Assembly: GCA_029262115.1 (NCBI GenBank)
Contig: JAJCZZ010000090.1
Coordinates: 85,547-149,546 of the forward strand
Direction of reading: 5' to 3'
Length of the DNA stretch: 64,000 bases
Origin: Gemmatimonadota bacterium
GTDB lineage: Bacteria; Gemmatimonadota; Gemmatimonadetes; Longimicrobiales; Gaopeijiaceae
Shown here: positions 17,091-25,858 of the stretch, in pieces
Layout of the letters: every line of letters starts with the position of its first letter
Numbering within the stretch: position 1 is the stretch's first letter
Program-made: the position numbers and the translations under genes
Notes under the pieces: generated by a model
The model's database searches: none
What the model was told of the DNA's origin: nothing
The model's input: the letters and a program-made list of their open reading frames with translations, nothing else

Positions 17091-19648
17091 GTCAACGCGT
17101 TGAACAGGAACTTGAAGGTCCCGTGGGTCTGTCCGCGGTGCTGCGTGCGGAAGCCGATCAACACGACGTCGCCGTCGCCGTGGTCGACCGCCACCATCGC
17201 GGCCCGGTTGGCGATCAGCGATTCACCGTCGAGTTGTCCGCTCTGGAGAATGTCCCGGTCGATATAGGTGACGACCTTGGACACGTCCTGTGTGTTGGCG
17301 AATCCCCGAATTTCGTAGACCTGATTGTCTCCGAAGAACACGACCTGGGTACGATCCGGCATCCCCCAGGCCAGGGGATTGCTCGTGTCGACCTTCACCC
17401 TGAGCGTCGATCCGTGCGCCCAGAACTCGGTGTTCGGCACCCCGTCGACGATGTCGACCACCGGGAAGTCGTCGAACTCCTCGATCGGAAGCTCGCCGGC
17501 GCCCCCGAACGTCACGAGGCGTCCGCCAGCCCGTACGAACGCCTCCAGCGCCTCCACGCCCTCCGACCCGAAGCCGTCCCTGTAGCCCGGGGGGATCTGG
17601 CTCTCGTCGACCTGGTCGCCGCGCATGCTGGCCAGATTGTCCTCGGGTAGCACGATCACGTCGTAGCTCCGGGCCAGATTCCCGGTGGCTACGTCCTCGG
17701 CGTTGAGCGTCGTGTACGGGAAGTTGAACCGCTCCAGCACGAGGCGGGTCCACCCCTCGTCCATGTTGCCGCCGTACGCTTGGTACATTCCGACGCGCTG
17801 GCGCTCCAGCACCGGCGCGAAGCTGTCGTCCGCGCTGACGTTCATGGCCGCGAAGTCGACGCCGGTCTCGCGAGCCACTCGGGTCACCAAGGCGTCGGGA
17901 GCGTCGGGCACCCAGAAGCTTCCCGCCGGGTGGGGTCCGTGATCCCGAACGAAGCGCCGCACCGTAACGCCCTCGTCCCAGAGAAGGTTGACGGCCCGGA
18001 AGGCGTCGTTCGCCGTCCCGGAGATGTGGAATCCGTTGCTGCCGCGGGCCACACGGCCCTGGGGCAGCATGAAGCCGGATACCACGCTGAGCGGGGCGCC
18101 GACCGTGGTACGGACCGGATCCACCCGCACGCCCATGAATTCGGAGAGTACATCGCCCGACATGTCGTACGGGCGGATCGGCGAGCCGTCCGGATTCCGC
18201 GTATAGGAGTTCTGCGGATAGAAGGTCCGACCCAGCAGCCAGCGGATGAGCCCGGTCTTGGGCTGGGCCATCGAGACGACGTAGCTCCCCGGTCCGTACA
18301 CCCGGCCCTCGTGCACGAATTGCTCGGGGGCGCGCTGCACTTCGATGCCCTGCCACAGGAGTCGCTGGATCATCTTTTGCATGGTCAGCGGATCGTGCTG
18401 CTCGGCCGGGACGACGTACGCCTTGGTCTCGCCTTGCGCGCCGCGCTCCGTCTGGCGAGATGCCTTCAGGTAGCTGTTTCGGAGAACGGTCTCACGGTTC
18501 TTCGACGCAATTTCCAGAAGCTCGAACGTCGCGATTTTCTGGTTGACGACGATGTCCCGAACCGTCCACCAACCGCCTTCCCAGGGATTCGGGAACGTGG
18601 TCTGCGCGGCGTACTCGGGAAGTTGCCGAGAGCCTGTGAGCATCTCGGGCGGCACGTACAGCGGCGTGGCCAACCGCGCGCTGGCCGACTCCGTCAGCAT
18701 TCCGGGAATGTTGTGGAACGGGGTGATCCAGTGGAAGCCGAAGTGGCCCCACCCCGAATAGATGGCGTTCCCGATGACGCCCTCTCGCTCCTCTTCCTCC
18801 AGGCCGTAGGCGATCTGCGCGCCGTACCACGTCATCTCGCGCCATACCAGCGGATCGCCGCCCGGGCGAATCGGTTCGGCGTACGGCGGGACGTACATCC
18901 GTGGTCCGAACGGTCCCATCTGATGGTGATCGACGTAGGCCTGCGGAACCCACTCCCTGAACAGGATTTCCGCGCCGTACTGCGACTCGACCGTGTTCTG
19001 CATGAACGCGTCACGGTTGTTGTCGTGTCCGATGAAGTGATGGTACAGCTCGGGCGGACTGACCGCCTCGTACTCCGTCCCTTTCCAACGGTTGTACCAC
19101 TGGTTGACGATGTCGACCCCGTCCGGGTTCAAGCTCGGGATCTGGACGGCCACGGTCTGGTCGAGCACGTGCATCCACTCGTTGTCCGTGCGGGTCGCCA
19201 TGTCGTAGATGATTTCCGCGGACGCCTGACTCGCCGCGACCTCGGTGGAGTGCAACGCGTACGTCTGTACGATGATGGCCTTCCCTTCGGCGATGGCCCG
19301 GTCGATCTCGCCCTGGGATCTCCCGCGCGGGTCCTGAAGGAGCGCATTCGCTTCCTTGATCGCGGCCAGGTTGCGGTGGTTCTCCGGTGACGTGACGAAG
19401 ATGACGAGGAATGGACGCCCGAGGGTCGATTCACCGACCTGCCGAACGTCGATCCGGTCGCTGTGCTCCCCAATCATCCTGTAGTACTCGACCAGTCGGT
19501 CCCACTCCACCAGCATGCGGTCAGCGCCCATCTCATGACCGAAAAACGCCTCGGGCGAGGGGATGTCCTGTGCCGTGATCCCCAGGGGCAGGGAGAGGGC
19601 GATGGCAAGAAGAAGGGCCCGAACGAGGCGGGAGAAGGCATGCGGCAT
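17081..19648 (-). CDS. Secreted M14-family metallocarboxypeptidase
   Basis: 855 residues from the ATG at 19648, the start of a signal peptide (SRLVRALLLAIALSLPLGITAQ). The zinc-ligand motif is ALHSTEVAAS (His and Glu) near residue 125, with the third ligand probably in VDHHQMG. The C-terminal part contains a glutamine-amidotransferase-like fold (SYDVIVLPEDNLASM) that often accompanies the large secreted M14 peptidases of this group. It would cleave C-terminal residues or act on peptide cross-links outside the cytoplasm. Such peptidases are typical of protein-degrading Gemmatimonadota-type lineages. Its stop codon lies inside a tandem repeat. Confidence 0.92.
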   Translation of the reverse strand: MPHAFSRLVRALLLAIALSLPLGITAQDIPSPEAFFGHEMGADRMLVEWDRLVEYYRMIGEHSDRIDVRQVGESTLGRPFLVIFVTSPENHRNLAAIKEANALLQDPRGRSQGEIDRAIAEGKAIIVQTYALHSTEVAASQASAEIIYDMATRTDNEWMHVLDQTVAVQIPSLNPDGVDIVNQWYNRWKGTEYEAVSPPELYHHFIGHDNNRDAFMQNTVESQYGAEILFREWVPQAYVDHHQMGPFGPRMYVPPYAEPIRPGGDPLVWREMTWYGAQIAYGLEEEEREGVIGNAIYSGWGHFGFHWITPFHNIPGMLTESASARLATPLYVPPEMLTGSRQLPEYAAQTTFPNPWEGGWWTVRDIVVNQKIATFELLEIASKNRETVLRNSYLKASRQTERGAQGETKAYVVPAEQHDPLTMQKMIQRLLWQGIEVQRAPEQFVHEGRVYGPGSYVVSMAQPKTGLIRWLLGRTFYPQNSYTRNPDGSPIRPYDMSGDVLSEFMGVRVDPVRTTVGAPLSVVSGFMLPQGRVARGSNGFHISGTANDAFRAVNLLWDEGVTVRRFVRDHGPHPAGSFWVPDAPDALVTRVARETGVDFAAMNVSADDSFAPVLERQRVGMYQAYGGNMDEGWTRLVLERFNFPYTTLNAEDVATGNLARSYDVIVLPEDNLASMRGDQVDESQIPPGYRDGFGSEGVEALEAFVRAGGRLVTFGGAGELPIEEFDDFPVVDIVDGVPNTEFWAHGSTLRVKVDTSNPLAWGMPDRTQVVFFGDNQVYEIRGFANTQDVSKVVTYIDRDILQSGQLDGESLIANRAAMVAVDHGDGDVVLIGFRTQHRGQTHGTFKFLFNALTIP

Positions 19649-19940
19649 GGTCGGCTCCGGGGTAACGCTCGTGATAGGTACGGGGGTGGATAGGCGACTC
19701 GCTCCCGTGCGTTCGCGTACATGGGGATAACGGCCGATCGGTCGGGAGGGCAAGCGGGGTCCCATGCTGGCGGGCTGTCGGGACGCCGCGCTCGGTGGCT
19801 GGATGCGTGGTAGCTGCATACTGTGAGGAAGACGCCGATATCCCGCCAGCTGTTTGCACAGGGCCCAGGCGAGTCCGAAATTGAGGACAGTTCGCAGCCC
19901 CCCTGCGAGCCTCAGGGAGCCGTTTAACCCCGGAGGTATT
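19649..19940. other. Divergent intergenic region, about 290 bp
   Basis: This lies between the M14 peptidase (minus) and the hybrid kinase (plus). No gene or hairpin is convincing. The only notable signal is the GGAGG at 19932-19936 that belongs to the short leader frame described next. Confidence 0.4.
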
Positions 19941-19991
19941 ATGGACCGGCTCACGCCGCATGGTATGTGCTATTTGTGGAACCTCAGATGA
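19941..19991 (+). CDS. 16-codon leader peptide coupled to the kinase gene
   Basis: The best ribosome-binding site in the area (GGAGG, 19932-19936) lies before ATG 19941, which opens a 16-residue frame (MDRLTPHGMCYLWNLR). Its TGA (19989-19991) overlaps the ATGATG where the kinase domain starts. The kinase itself has no good site of its own, so translation may be coupled through this leader. It is small and could be chance. Confidence 0.4.
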   Translation: MDRLTPHGMCYLWNLR

Positions 19992-22048
19992 TGGCCCTCC
20001 ACGTCGTATCTGACGCCGTCATCGTGCTCGCGTATTTTACGATTCTCGTGGCGCTTTTTCGCTTCGTGCGATCGCGGGGTGATGACCTTCCCTCCCGCGG
20101 GCTGTTCGTGCTCTTCGGAGCTTTTATCCTGCTATATGGATTCCTGCACGGCATGCCCGTGTGGACGGCGTGGCAGCCGGACCACTGGCTCGCGGGATGG
20201 GCGAAGGCGGCGACAGCGGTAGTCTCACTCGCGACAGCAGCGGTCCTGGTGCCTACCCTCCCGAAGGCGATGGCGCTAACGAGTCCCCACGATCTGGAGC
20301 GTCTACAAGCCCAACTGGTCGAAAAGGACGAGATTTTGCGGGCGGGCACCTTCGCGGCCGCCCGGTTTCTGCGGACCGCGGACTGGAAGGAAACGGCGCC
20401 CGCGGTTCTGCAGCGACTGGGGGAGGCGACCGGGGTCAATCGCGCCTACATCTTCAGCCGGGCATACCGCTCTGACGGGTCCGGAGGCCTGGTCTCTCAG
20501 GCACAATGGTGTTCCGAGGGGGTGGGGCCTCGCGACGAGGAATCGGGTCTCCTGACCCTCCTCCACCACGGTTCCGGGGGCGGGCCGTGGGTCTCCAGTA
20601 TGCTCTCGGGCGAGGGCATATCCGGCGCCGTCGACACACTGCCCCAAGAGGAGCGTGCCATCCTGGAGGCTGAGGGCGTCCGGTCCATCGCGGTCGCCCC
20701 GATCATGGTGGACGGGAAATGGTGGGGTGTGCTGGGCTTCGACGACTGCGACCGGGGGCGTGGGTGGAACCACGAGATGTCCGCGCTCCTGACGGCCGCG
20801 GACGTCCTGGGCGCCGCGATCGAGCGCCACGCCCGGGCCACCCGAATTGCGCAGCAGGACCGCGAGTTGCGCGAGACCAGAAAGCTCGAGGCCGTGGGCC
20901 GGCTTGCCGGGGGTGTGGCCCACGACATCAACAACCTGCTCTCCGTCGTCCTCGGCAATGTCGCGCTCGCCCTCGAACACGGAGTTGACGAGGACGCGGC
21001 TGCCCTTTTGGTCCCGGTCATGGCCGAGGTGGGCCGCTCCCGTCGTTTGATCGAGCAGCTCCTCACGTTCGCACGTCGGCAGGATCTACAGCGTGAGGTG
21101 CTGGACTTGAGCTCGGTGGTCCGTGACATGGGGGAGCTGTTGGCCACGCTGGTGGGTGAGTCGGTCGAGCTGTTCATCGAAGCCGATGGGAGTGACACCT
21201 GGGTCGACGGTGACCGCAGCCAGATCGAACAGGTGGTGTCGAATTTGGCCCTCAATGCCCGCGATGCCATGTCTGGGGGTGGCCGACTCGATGTTATTGT
21301 GACAGCGGAGCCAGCACCCAGTGGTGGGTGGCCCTGGGCACCCGTCGATCTTCCGGATGGCGCGTGGGTCCGGTTGGAAATCGGGGATACGGGAGAAGGA
21401 ATCCCCAGCGAGTTGATCGAGAGCATTTTCGACCCGTTCTTCACAACCAAGGCCATGGGCCTTGGCACCGGTCTCGGGCTCAGCACAGTCCACGGTGTGG
21501 TTGCCCAGGCGGGTGGGTATATCGTGGTCGAGTCGAAGGCCGGTGTGGGGTCGACGTTCCACGTCCTCTTCCCCGCGGCGGAGCCTGACGCTGTGACCAC
21601 TTCCCCCCCGGTGTCTCCCGAGCGCGTGGCGGTCCTTCGGCCTCGTCCCACCCAGAAAAAAATCCTCTTGGTGGAGGACAACGTCGCGGTGCGAACGGTT
21701 GTTGAAAGGATTCTCGTTCGTGCTGGTCACACGGTACGAGCGACCGAGAACCCGGACGCCGCCATGGCCACGTGGAAGGAGAACGATTGGGTGGCGGATC
21801 TCATACTGACCGATATGGTCATGCCCGGGACTGACGTCAATACGTTCATTCGACGGGTGCGTGAGCATTGGCCCGGGGTCGAAGTCATCGGCATGTCCGG
21901 CCACCACGACCCCAGCGGCGCCCGAGCGGGGCTCGCGGATCCGAGAGAGGCGGTCGACCGCTTCCTCCCGAAGCCCTTCGAACCGGACGAGTTGGTGGCC
22001 GTGGTCGATGGGCGTGGTGGAGCTACGGACGCGGAGGCGGCAGAATGA
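19988..22048 (+). CDS. Hybrid histidine kinase with ethylene-receptor-like sensor domain
   Basis: About 686 residues. The start is set at ATG 19988 (or 19991); a GTG at 19967 would add seven. Residues 1-95 form three membrane helices that match the plant ETR1 ethylene-binding domain: SDAVIVLAYF, FGAFILLYGFLHG and a third helix ending VVSLATAAVLV. The Asp and Tyr of helix 1 and the His of helix 2 are kept, but the copper-ligand Cys is Tyr (residue 50). Then follow a GAF domain (about 120-290), a kinase core (H-box AGGVAHDINNLLS, N-box NLALNARDAMSGGG, GDTGEGIPSE, GLGTGLGLST) and a receiver domain (LLVEDNVAVR, phospho-Asp in LILTDMVMP). This is the EBD-GAF-kinase-receiver order of ETR1. Its 3' end overlaps the PIN toxin gene by 26 bp in convergent orientation. 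Confidence 0.88.
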   Translation: MMALHVVSDAVIVLAYFTILVALFRFVRSRGDDLPSRGLFVLFGAFILLYGFLHGMPVWTAWQPDHWLAGWAKAATAVVSLATAAVLVPTLPKAMALTSPHDLERLQAQLVEKDEILRAGTFAAARFLRTADWKETAPAVLQRLGEATGVNRAYIFSRAYRSDGSGGLVSQAQWCSEGVGPRDEESGLLTLLHHGSGGGPWVSSMLSGEGISGAVDTLPQEERAILEAEGVRSIAVAPIMVDGKWWGVLGFDDCDRGRGWNHEMSALLTAADVLGAAIERHARATRIAQQDRELRETRKLEAVGRLAGGVAHDINNLLSVVLGNVALALEHGVDEDAAALLVPVMAEVGRSRRLIEQLLTFARRQDLQREVLDLSSVVRDMGELLATLVGESVELFIEADGSDTWVDGDRSQIEQVVSNLALNARDAMSGGGRLDVIVTAEPAPSGGWPWAPVDLPDGAWVRLEIGDTGEGIPSELIESIFDPFFTTKAMGLGTGLGLSTVHGVVAQAGGYIVVESKAGVGSTFHVLFPAAEPDAVTTSPPVSPERVAVLRPRPTQKKILLVEDNVAVRTVVERILVRAGHTVRATENPDAAMATWKENDWVADLILTDMVMPGTDVNTFIRRVREHWPGVEVIGMSGHHDPSGARAGLADPREAVDRFLPKPFEPDELVAVVDGRGGATDAEAAE

Positions 22049-22427
22049 AGTCGCAGCGGGTTCCGGGGGCCCTGGCGAGTCTGAGGTCAAGCGTCACGAG
22101 GGGAGCGTCGAGCAGTTCGGCCAGGACCACATACCAGGCGTCATACAACGAGACGTTGTCCCGCAACTGCCACACTCGGGAGCCGCACGGTTGATAAGGG
22201 AAGAGGTCCGCCGGGAGTGTGAGCGCTTCCGCGTGCGCCATTTCTGCGGTATCCGCACTGATCGCGACCGATGCCTGGAGACGGCGTAACGCGTTCGCGA
22301 CTTCAACCGGTAGGAGATGAGGGGCCGCGAGGTGGTCGGAGGCGATCTGCCCGCGAGCCCACCTCCCCGTTTCTCCAGCGTCCGTCAACGCGGCGACCAC
22401 GACGCTCGCGTCGACGACCAAGGTCAC
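22023..22427 (-). CDS. PIN-domain ribonuclease toxin, VapC/FitB type
   Basis: 134 residues. Acidic PIN residues are seen in VVDASVVVA (D6), LPVEVANALR (Glu), LYDAWYVVLAE (Asp) and LVTLDLRLA (Asp). They would form the Mg site for RNA cleavage. The start overlaps the antitoxin stop codon by four bases. The 3' end overlaps the hybrid kinase gene by 26 bp on the other strand. The partner is an RHH antitoxin, unlike the VapB-type partner at 12 kb, so the two modules are distinct. Confidence 0.87.
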   Translation of the reverse strand: MTLVVDASVVVAALTDAGETGRWARGQIASDHLAAPHLLPVEVANALRRLQASVAISADTAEMAHAEALTLPADLFPYQPCGSRVWQLRDNVSLYDAWYVVLAELLDAPLVTLDLRLARAPGTRCDFILPPPRP

Positions 22428-22660
22428 CGCCGGCCCGCTTCGATTTCATCGAGAATTACCTCAGCCCCCACCCGGCTGCCGGTGCGTTCCAGACGCTCGC
22501 GGGCCTTCGCAACCCAAGTCTCGGGCGACGGTCTGCTTGCCAAATCGATGAGGTGGTTTCGCAGATACTCTTGAAGGGATCGGCCGGACGTCGCGGCCCT
22601 GGCCGCCAGTTCGCGACCAGTTTCGTCGGGCACATTCCGTATGGTGATGGAGCGACTCAT
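22424..22660 (-). CDS. FitA-type ribbon-helix-helix antitoxin
   Basis: 78 residues from the ATG at 22660; a longer in-frame start upstream lies within the operator repeats and is rejected. The N-terminus MSRSITIRNVPDETGRELAA is the Arc/FitA ribbon-helix-helix DNA-binding fold, followed by the SGRSLQEYLRNHLIDLA helix. The C-terminus (TGSRVGAEVILDEIEAGRR) is the toxin-binding tail. It is coupled to the PIN toxin gene and preceded by repeated TGCAT elements. Confidence 0.85.
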   Translation of the reverse strand: MSRSITIRNVPDETGRELAARAATSGRSLQEYLRNHLIDLASRPSPETWVAKARERLERTGSRVGAEVILDEIEAGRR

Positions 22661-22690
22661 GCATTGACAATGCATGTAATGCATGCGATG
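22661..22690. promoter_or_regulatory. Operator repeats before the RHH/PIN module
   Basis: GCATTGACAATGC (22661-22673) is a perfect inverted repeat (GCATTG/CAATGC), followed by GCATGTAATGCATGC with two more TGCAT/ATGCA elements. The AT-rich cluster directly abuts the antitoxin start and is the likely autoregulatory operator. Confidence 0.65.
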
Positions 22691-22780
22691 CGCAAGCTTC
22701 ACGATCAAGCTACCGCGGGACGCCGGATGATCTCAGCCATGGCCCCGGATCGCGATCGGGGGATCCGGGCGCCCCTTGTC

Positions 22781-24247
22781 TCAGCCCTCCGCCTTGACGT
22801 CACCCACCACCGCTTCCGCTTCCATCTCCACGAGATACCCGTCTCCGATGAGCCCTGCCTGAACGAGGGTGTTCGCCGGTCGGATGCGCCCGAAGCGCCG
22901 GCCGTGCGCGCGTGACACGGCCTCCGCGTCGCCCGCGTCGGTGACATAGACGCGGGTCCGCACGACCTCCTCCAGACTCCCGCCCAGTGATTCGATCGCC
23001 CCCTGGATCTTGTCCAGACAAAACGTGGCCTGCGCGCCTGCGTCATTTCCACCGATCAGCCTCGAGCCGTGGGTGGCGGTCGTCCCGGATACGAGGATTC
23101 GATTCCCCACGCGGAACCCTCGACTGAAACCGGCCAGCTCTTCCCAGATCGTTCCGGAGTCCGCCCGGGCACGTCCCGCCTCATCGGCCCGCACGGGGTA
23201 TGGGTCGGGAAAGGAGTCCACATGGTGGCTCAGGTCGCCCGACGCGGTGAGGAACGGCGCGTGTCGGTACTCGTCACCGCAGTCCCCGGGGATGGCATCG
23301 AGGCCGCCGGCCGCCTCAGCCAACTCTACGCGCGCACGATCGTCCAGCTCGAAGTCGAAGGCCCGAACATTGTCTTCGATGTGGTCGGACGCGCCGAGTC
23401 GTGCTCCGATGATCACGGCCGCCACTCCCGGCTGATCGAGGACCCAACGGGTGGCCACATTGGCCATGGACATGCCCAGCCTCCGCGCCACGGCATCCAC
23501 CGTGCTCAGCAAGCCCTGGAACGCGTCCCATCCGCCTGCCGTTTCCACGAAGCGCCGGTACTTCATATGCGACCACGTCTCCATCGACTCGGGCCCCGGC
23601 GCTTTCGCGCCCAACCACCGCTCGGTCAGGAGGCCGCCGGCCACCGTTCCGAAGGCGAGCAGTCCGATGCCCTCGGTCTCGCACAGTTCGGTCATGCCGT
23701 GCGCACCCCGTCGGTCGAGAAGCGAAAAGGAGACCTGATTCGACACGACGGGAATCCCGCTTCGGAGCACCACGCGCAGGTGCTCGGTGTCGAAGTTGGT
23801 CAGGCCGAGGTGGCGGATGAGCCCCTGCTGGCGAAGGTCGTCCAACCAGAACAGGTGGTCGAGCCACGCAGGGTCGCTGTATCTCCAGGCATGGTATTGA
23901 AGGAGATCGAGGGAATCGGTTCCGAGTCGATCGAGCGACCGCTGGACGGCAGCCCGGACCTGCTCTTCGGAGCCCGACCCGGGCTCCGGCACCCACTTGG
24001 TCAGGTACTGGACGTTCTGCGCTGCCACCCCGCGGTGCTGGCCAGCGACCATCTCAGCCGATCCATAGTGGTCGGCCATGTCGAACGTGGTGAGTCCGGC
24101 GTCCACGTAGGGTTTCATCGCCTCGGCCGTCTCGACCGGGTCGACCGGTGTTCCGTCCCGCTCCATGTCCGCGATTTGCCACATGCCCGTGACGATCCGG
24201 GATATCGACAGATCGGAACCGAGCGTGTGGCGGGGAGGGATCGTCAT
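22781..24247 (-). CDS. Aldo-keto reductase fused to a RidA-like domain
   Basis: 488 residues. Residues 1-310 are an aldo-keto reductase barrel with the catalytic tetrad visible: Asp in TFDMADHYG, Tyr in the same motif, Lys in LTKWVPEPG and His in QYHAWRYS. The NADPH-site segment (VAAVIIGARLGASDHIEDN) is also present. Residues about 360-485 form a RidA/YjgF domain (NRILVSGTTATHG, then ATFCLDKIQGAIESLGGSLE and RIRPANTLVQAGLIG); the RidA-type Arg is kept. The fusion suggests a reductase whose product or substrate yields a reactive enamine/imine removed by the RidA part. It starts 7 bp after the APC permease stop, so the two probably form a transport and catabolism operon. The substrate is unknown. 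Confidence 0.9.
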   Translation of the reverse strand: MTIPPRHTLGSDLSISRIVTGMWQIADMERDGTPVDPVETAEAMKPYVDAGLTTFDMADHYGSAEMVAGQHRGVAAQNVQYLTKWVPEPGSGSEEQVRAAVQRSLDRLGTDSLDLLQYHAWRYSDPAWLDHLFWLDDLRQQGLIRHLGLTNFDTEHLRVVLRSGIPVVSNQVSFSLLDRRGAHGMTELCETEGIGLLAFGTVAGGLLTERWLGAKAPGPESMETWSHMKYRRFVETAGGWDAFQGLLSTVDAVARRLGMSMANVATRWVLDQPGVAAVIIGARLGASDHIEDNVRAFDFELDDRARVELAEAAGGLDAIPGDCGDEYRHAPFLTASGDLSHHVDSFPDPYPVRADEAGRARADSGTIWEELAGFSRGFRVGNRILVSGTTATHGSRLIGGNDAGAQATFCLDKIQGAIESLGGSLEEVVRTRVYVTDAGDAEAVSRAHGRRFGRIRPANTLVQAGLIGDGYLVEMEAEAVVGDVKAEG

Positions 24248-24254
24248 TCAGGCG

Positions 24255-25763
24255 TCACTCGGGTGGGAGTTCGGAGAAGATGGCGGCGACGTCGTGCCCG
24301 TTCCGCGCCAGGTTGCGACGCTCCCTCAGGTAGACGATCGAGGCCAGCAGCATGATCCCGAGCCACACCGGTGTGGAGTGGAAGTACCATGCGCTCACGT
24401 CGGCCGTCAGATCCTTCCAGATATGCACCACGAGGAAGAGGCCCAGGAACGCGATCCCGGCAATGGCCACCGGAATCTGGAGTCCGCGGGTGGGCAGAAC
24501 GGTGACGTCCGCGGCAAGCGCAGGGTTGCGACGGGGGAGCGTGAGCACCGAGACGCACATCACCAGGAAATTGAGCAGCATCGAGGTGACCAGAATGTCG
24601 ACGCCCAGGAAGAAGTCCCCGGCGAAATGGCTCCCGAGGATCGACGCGCTGGCCATGCACCCCGAGAGGACGATGGCCAGCCAGGGCGTGTGAAGGCGGG
24701 GATGCACGCGTGCGACGCTCTTTGGGAAGACGCCGTCTTCCGCCCAGGCGAACATGAGGCGGCTCACCGCGAGGAGCATGGCGGGCAGGTCGTTGGCCAG
24801 CGCCACCGCCGCTCCCGCAACGATCAGAACCGTCCATCCCGGCGACAGAACGTAGCCCAGCAGTCCGGGCGCGGTCAGGTCCTGCACCTGGGCGCGCTCG
24901 GCAATGAACTGCCAAGGCACCGTGTGATATACGGCGGCCGTGAAGAGGAAGTAGAACGTGCCCACGGTCACCACCGCGATGCCCATCGCCAACGGCAGGT
25001 TACGGCTCGGGTTCCTGGCCTCTCCGCCCGCCTGAGCGATGGAGTCGAAGCCGATGAACGAACTGAAGAGGATGGCCGATGCCGAGAGAAATGTCCACAT
25101 GGAGAACCCGCCTCCCGCCGCTTCGGGCACCCCCACGCCTTCGCGTGCCATGAGTCCCGCCGCGAAGTCCGCGTGGTCGTGGAGAAATCCCGCCACGATG
25201 ACCACACCGCCGAGCAAGAACATGAGAAACATCGACGGAACGAGGATGCGCGCGTACAGCTTCACCCCGGCCACGTTGATTGCGACGGATCCCCACAGGA
25301 ACGCGAGCGCGAGTCCGACCCGGACGGGTCCCTGGTCGAGGGTGGCTCCCAACCCGTCGAAGCCGACGGCGACCACGACATCGCGAATGAACGGGATGAG
25401 CACGTACGATACGACACCGATCGCGACGCTCAGCCCGAACCACTGCGCGAAGGACGCGACGAAGCCCCAGTACGGGCTGAAGCCCCGACTCGCATAGATG
25501 TAGCTCCCGCCGGCCCGCGGCATGGCCGACGCAAGCATGGCGTAGGCGAGCGCCGCGAATACGGCGGGCACAGCCGCGAACAGGTACGTCGGAATGACCC
25601 ACGGCCCGATTCCCGGGACGTTCCGTTGGATCATGATCGGAATGACGTTGATGGCCGCGCCCATCATGGAGCAGATTCCGGTGGCCACGAGGCCGGTCAG
25701 CCCGAGGCGGCGCGTCAGGCCGGTCGCTCGCGGCGCGTTGGGTGGAGGCGTGGGGTGGCTCAC
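24255..25763 (-). CDS. APC-family amino-acid/amine permease
   Basis: About 502 residues with a GTG start proposed at 25763; frames extending to 25898 or 25961 are Pro/Arg-rich and overlap the divergent lipoprotein gene. About 12 membrane helices are predicted. The first carries the APC motif (GLTGLVATGICSMMGAAINV), and helix 6 has SSFIGFDSIAQAGGEARNPS. It would import amino acids or amines by cation symport or exchange. It is seven bases upstream of the aldo-keto reductase-RidA gene, so its substrate may be the precursor of that enzyme. Confidence 0.85.
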   Translation of the reverse strand: MSHPTPPPNAPRATGLTRRLGLTGLVATGICSMMGAAINVIPIMIQRNVPGIGPWVIPTYLFAAVPAVFAALAYAMLASAMPRAGGSYIYASRGFSPYWGFVASFAQWFGLSVAIGVVSYVLIPFIRDVVVAVGFDGLGATLDQGPVRVGLALAFLWGSVAINVAGVKLYARILVPSMFLMFLLGGVVIVAGFLHDHADFAAGLMAREGVGVPEAAGGGFSMWTFLSASAILFSSFIGFDSIAQAGGEARNPSRNLPLAMGIAVVTVGTFYFLFTAAVYHTVPWQFIAERAQVQDLTAPGLLGYVLSPGWTVLIVAGAAVALANDLPAMLLAVSRLMFAWAEDGVFPKSVARVHPRLHTPWLAIVLSGCMASASILGSHFAGDFFLGVDILVTSMLLNFLVMCVSVLTLPRRNPALAADVTVLPTRGLQIPVAIAGIAFLGLFLVVHIWKDLTADVSAWYFHSTPVWLGIMLLASIVYLRERRNLARNGHDVAAIFSELPPE

Positions 25764-25858
25764 GGATTCCGGGAGTGTTGGGGGCGGGCGGGTCGGGGCA
25801 ACGTGTCGGGCGGTCCTGAGGTCCGGCAAGGTCGCGTCCGGAAAGTCAGAGGAGGGTG

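Noticed and set aside
14804..17650. 948-residue plus-strand frame opposite the LVIVD gene
   Set aside because: Composition is His/Arg/Asp-rich and mirrors the minus-strand coding frame; no domains, signal or ribosome-binding site.
17779..19390. 536-residue plus-strand frame opposite the M14 gene
   Set aside because: Complementary shadow of the M14 frame; high His/Arg content and no fold pattern.
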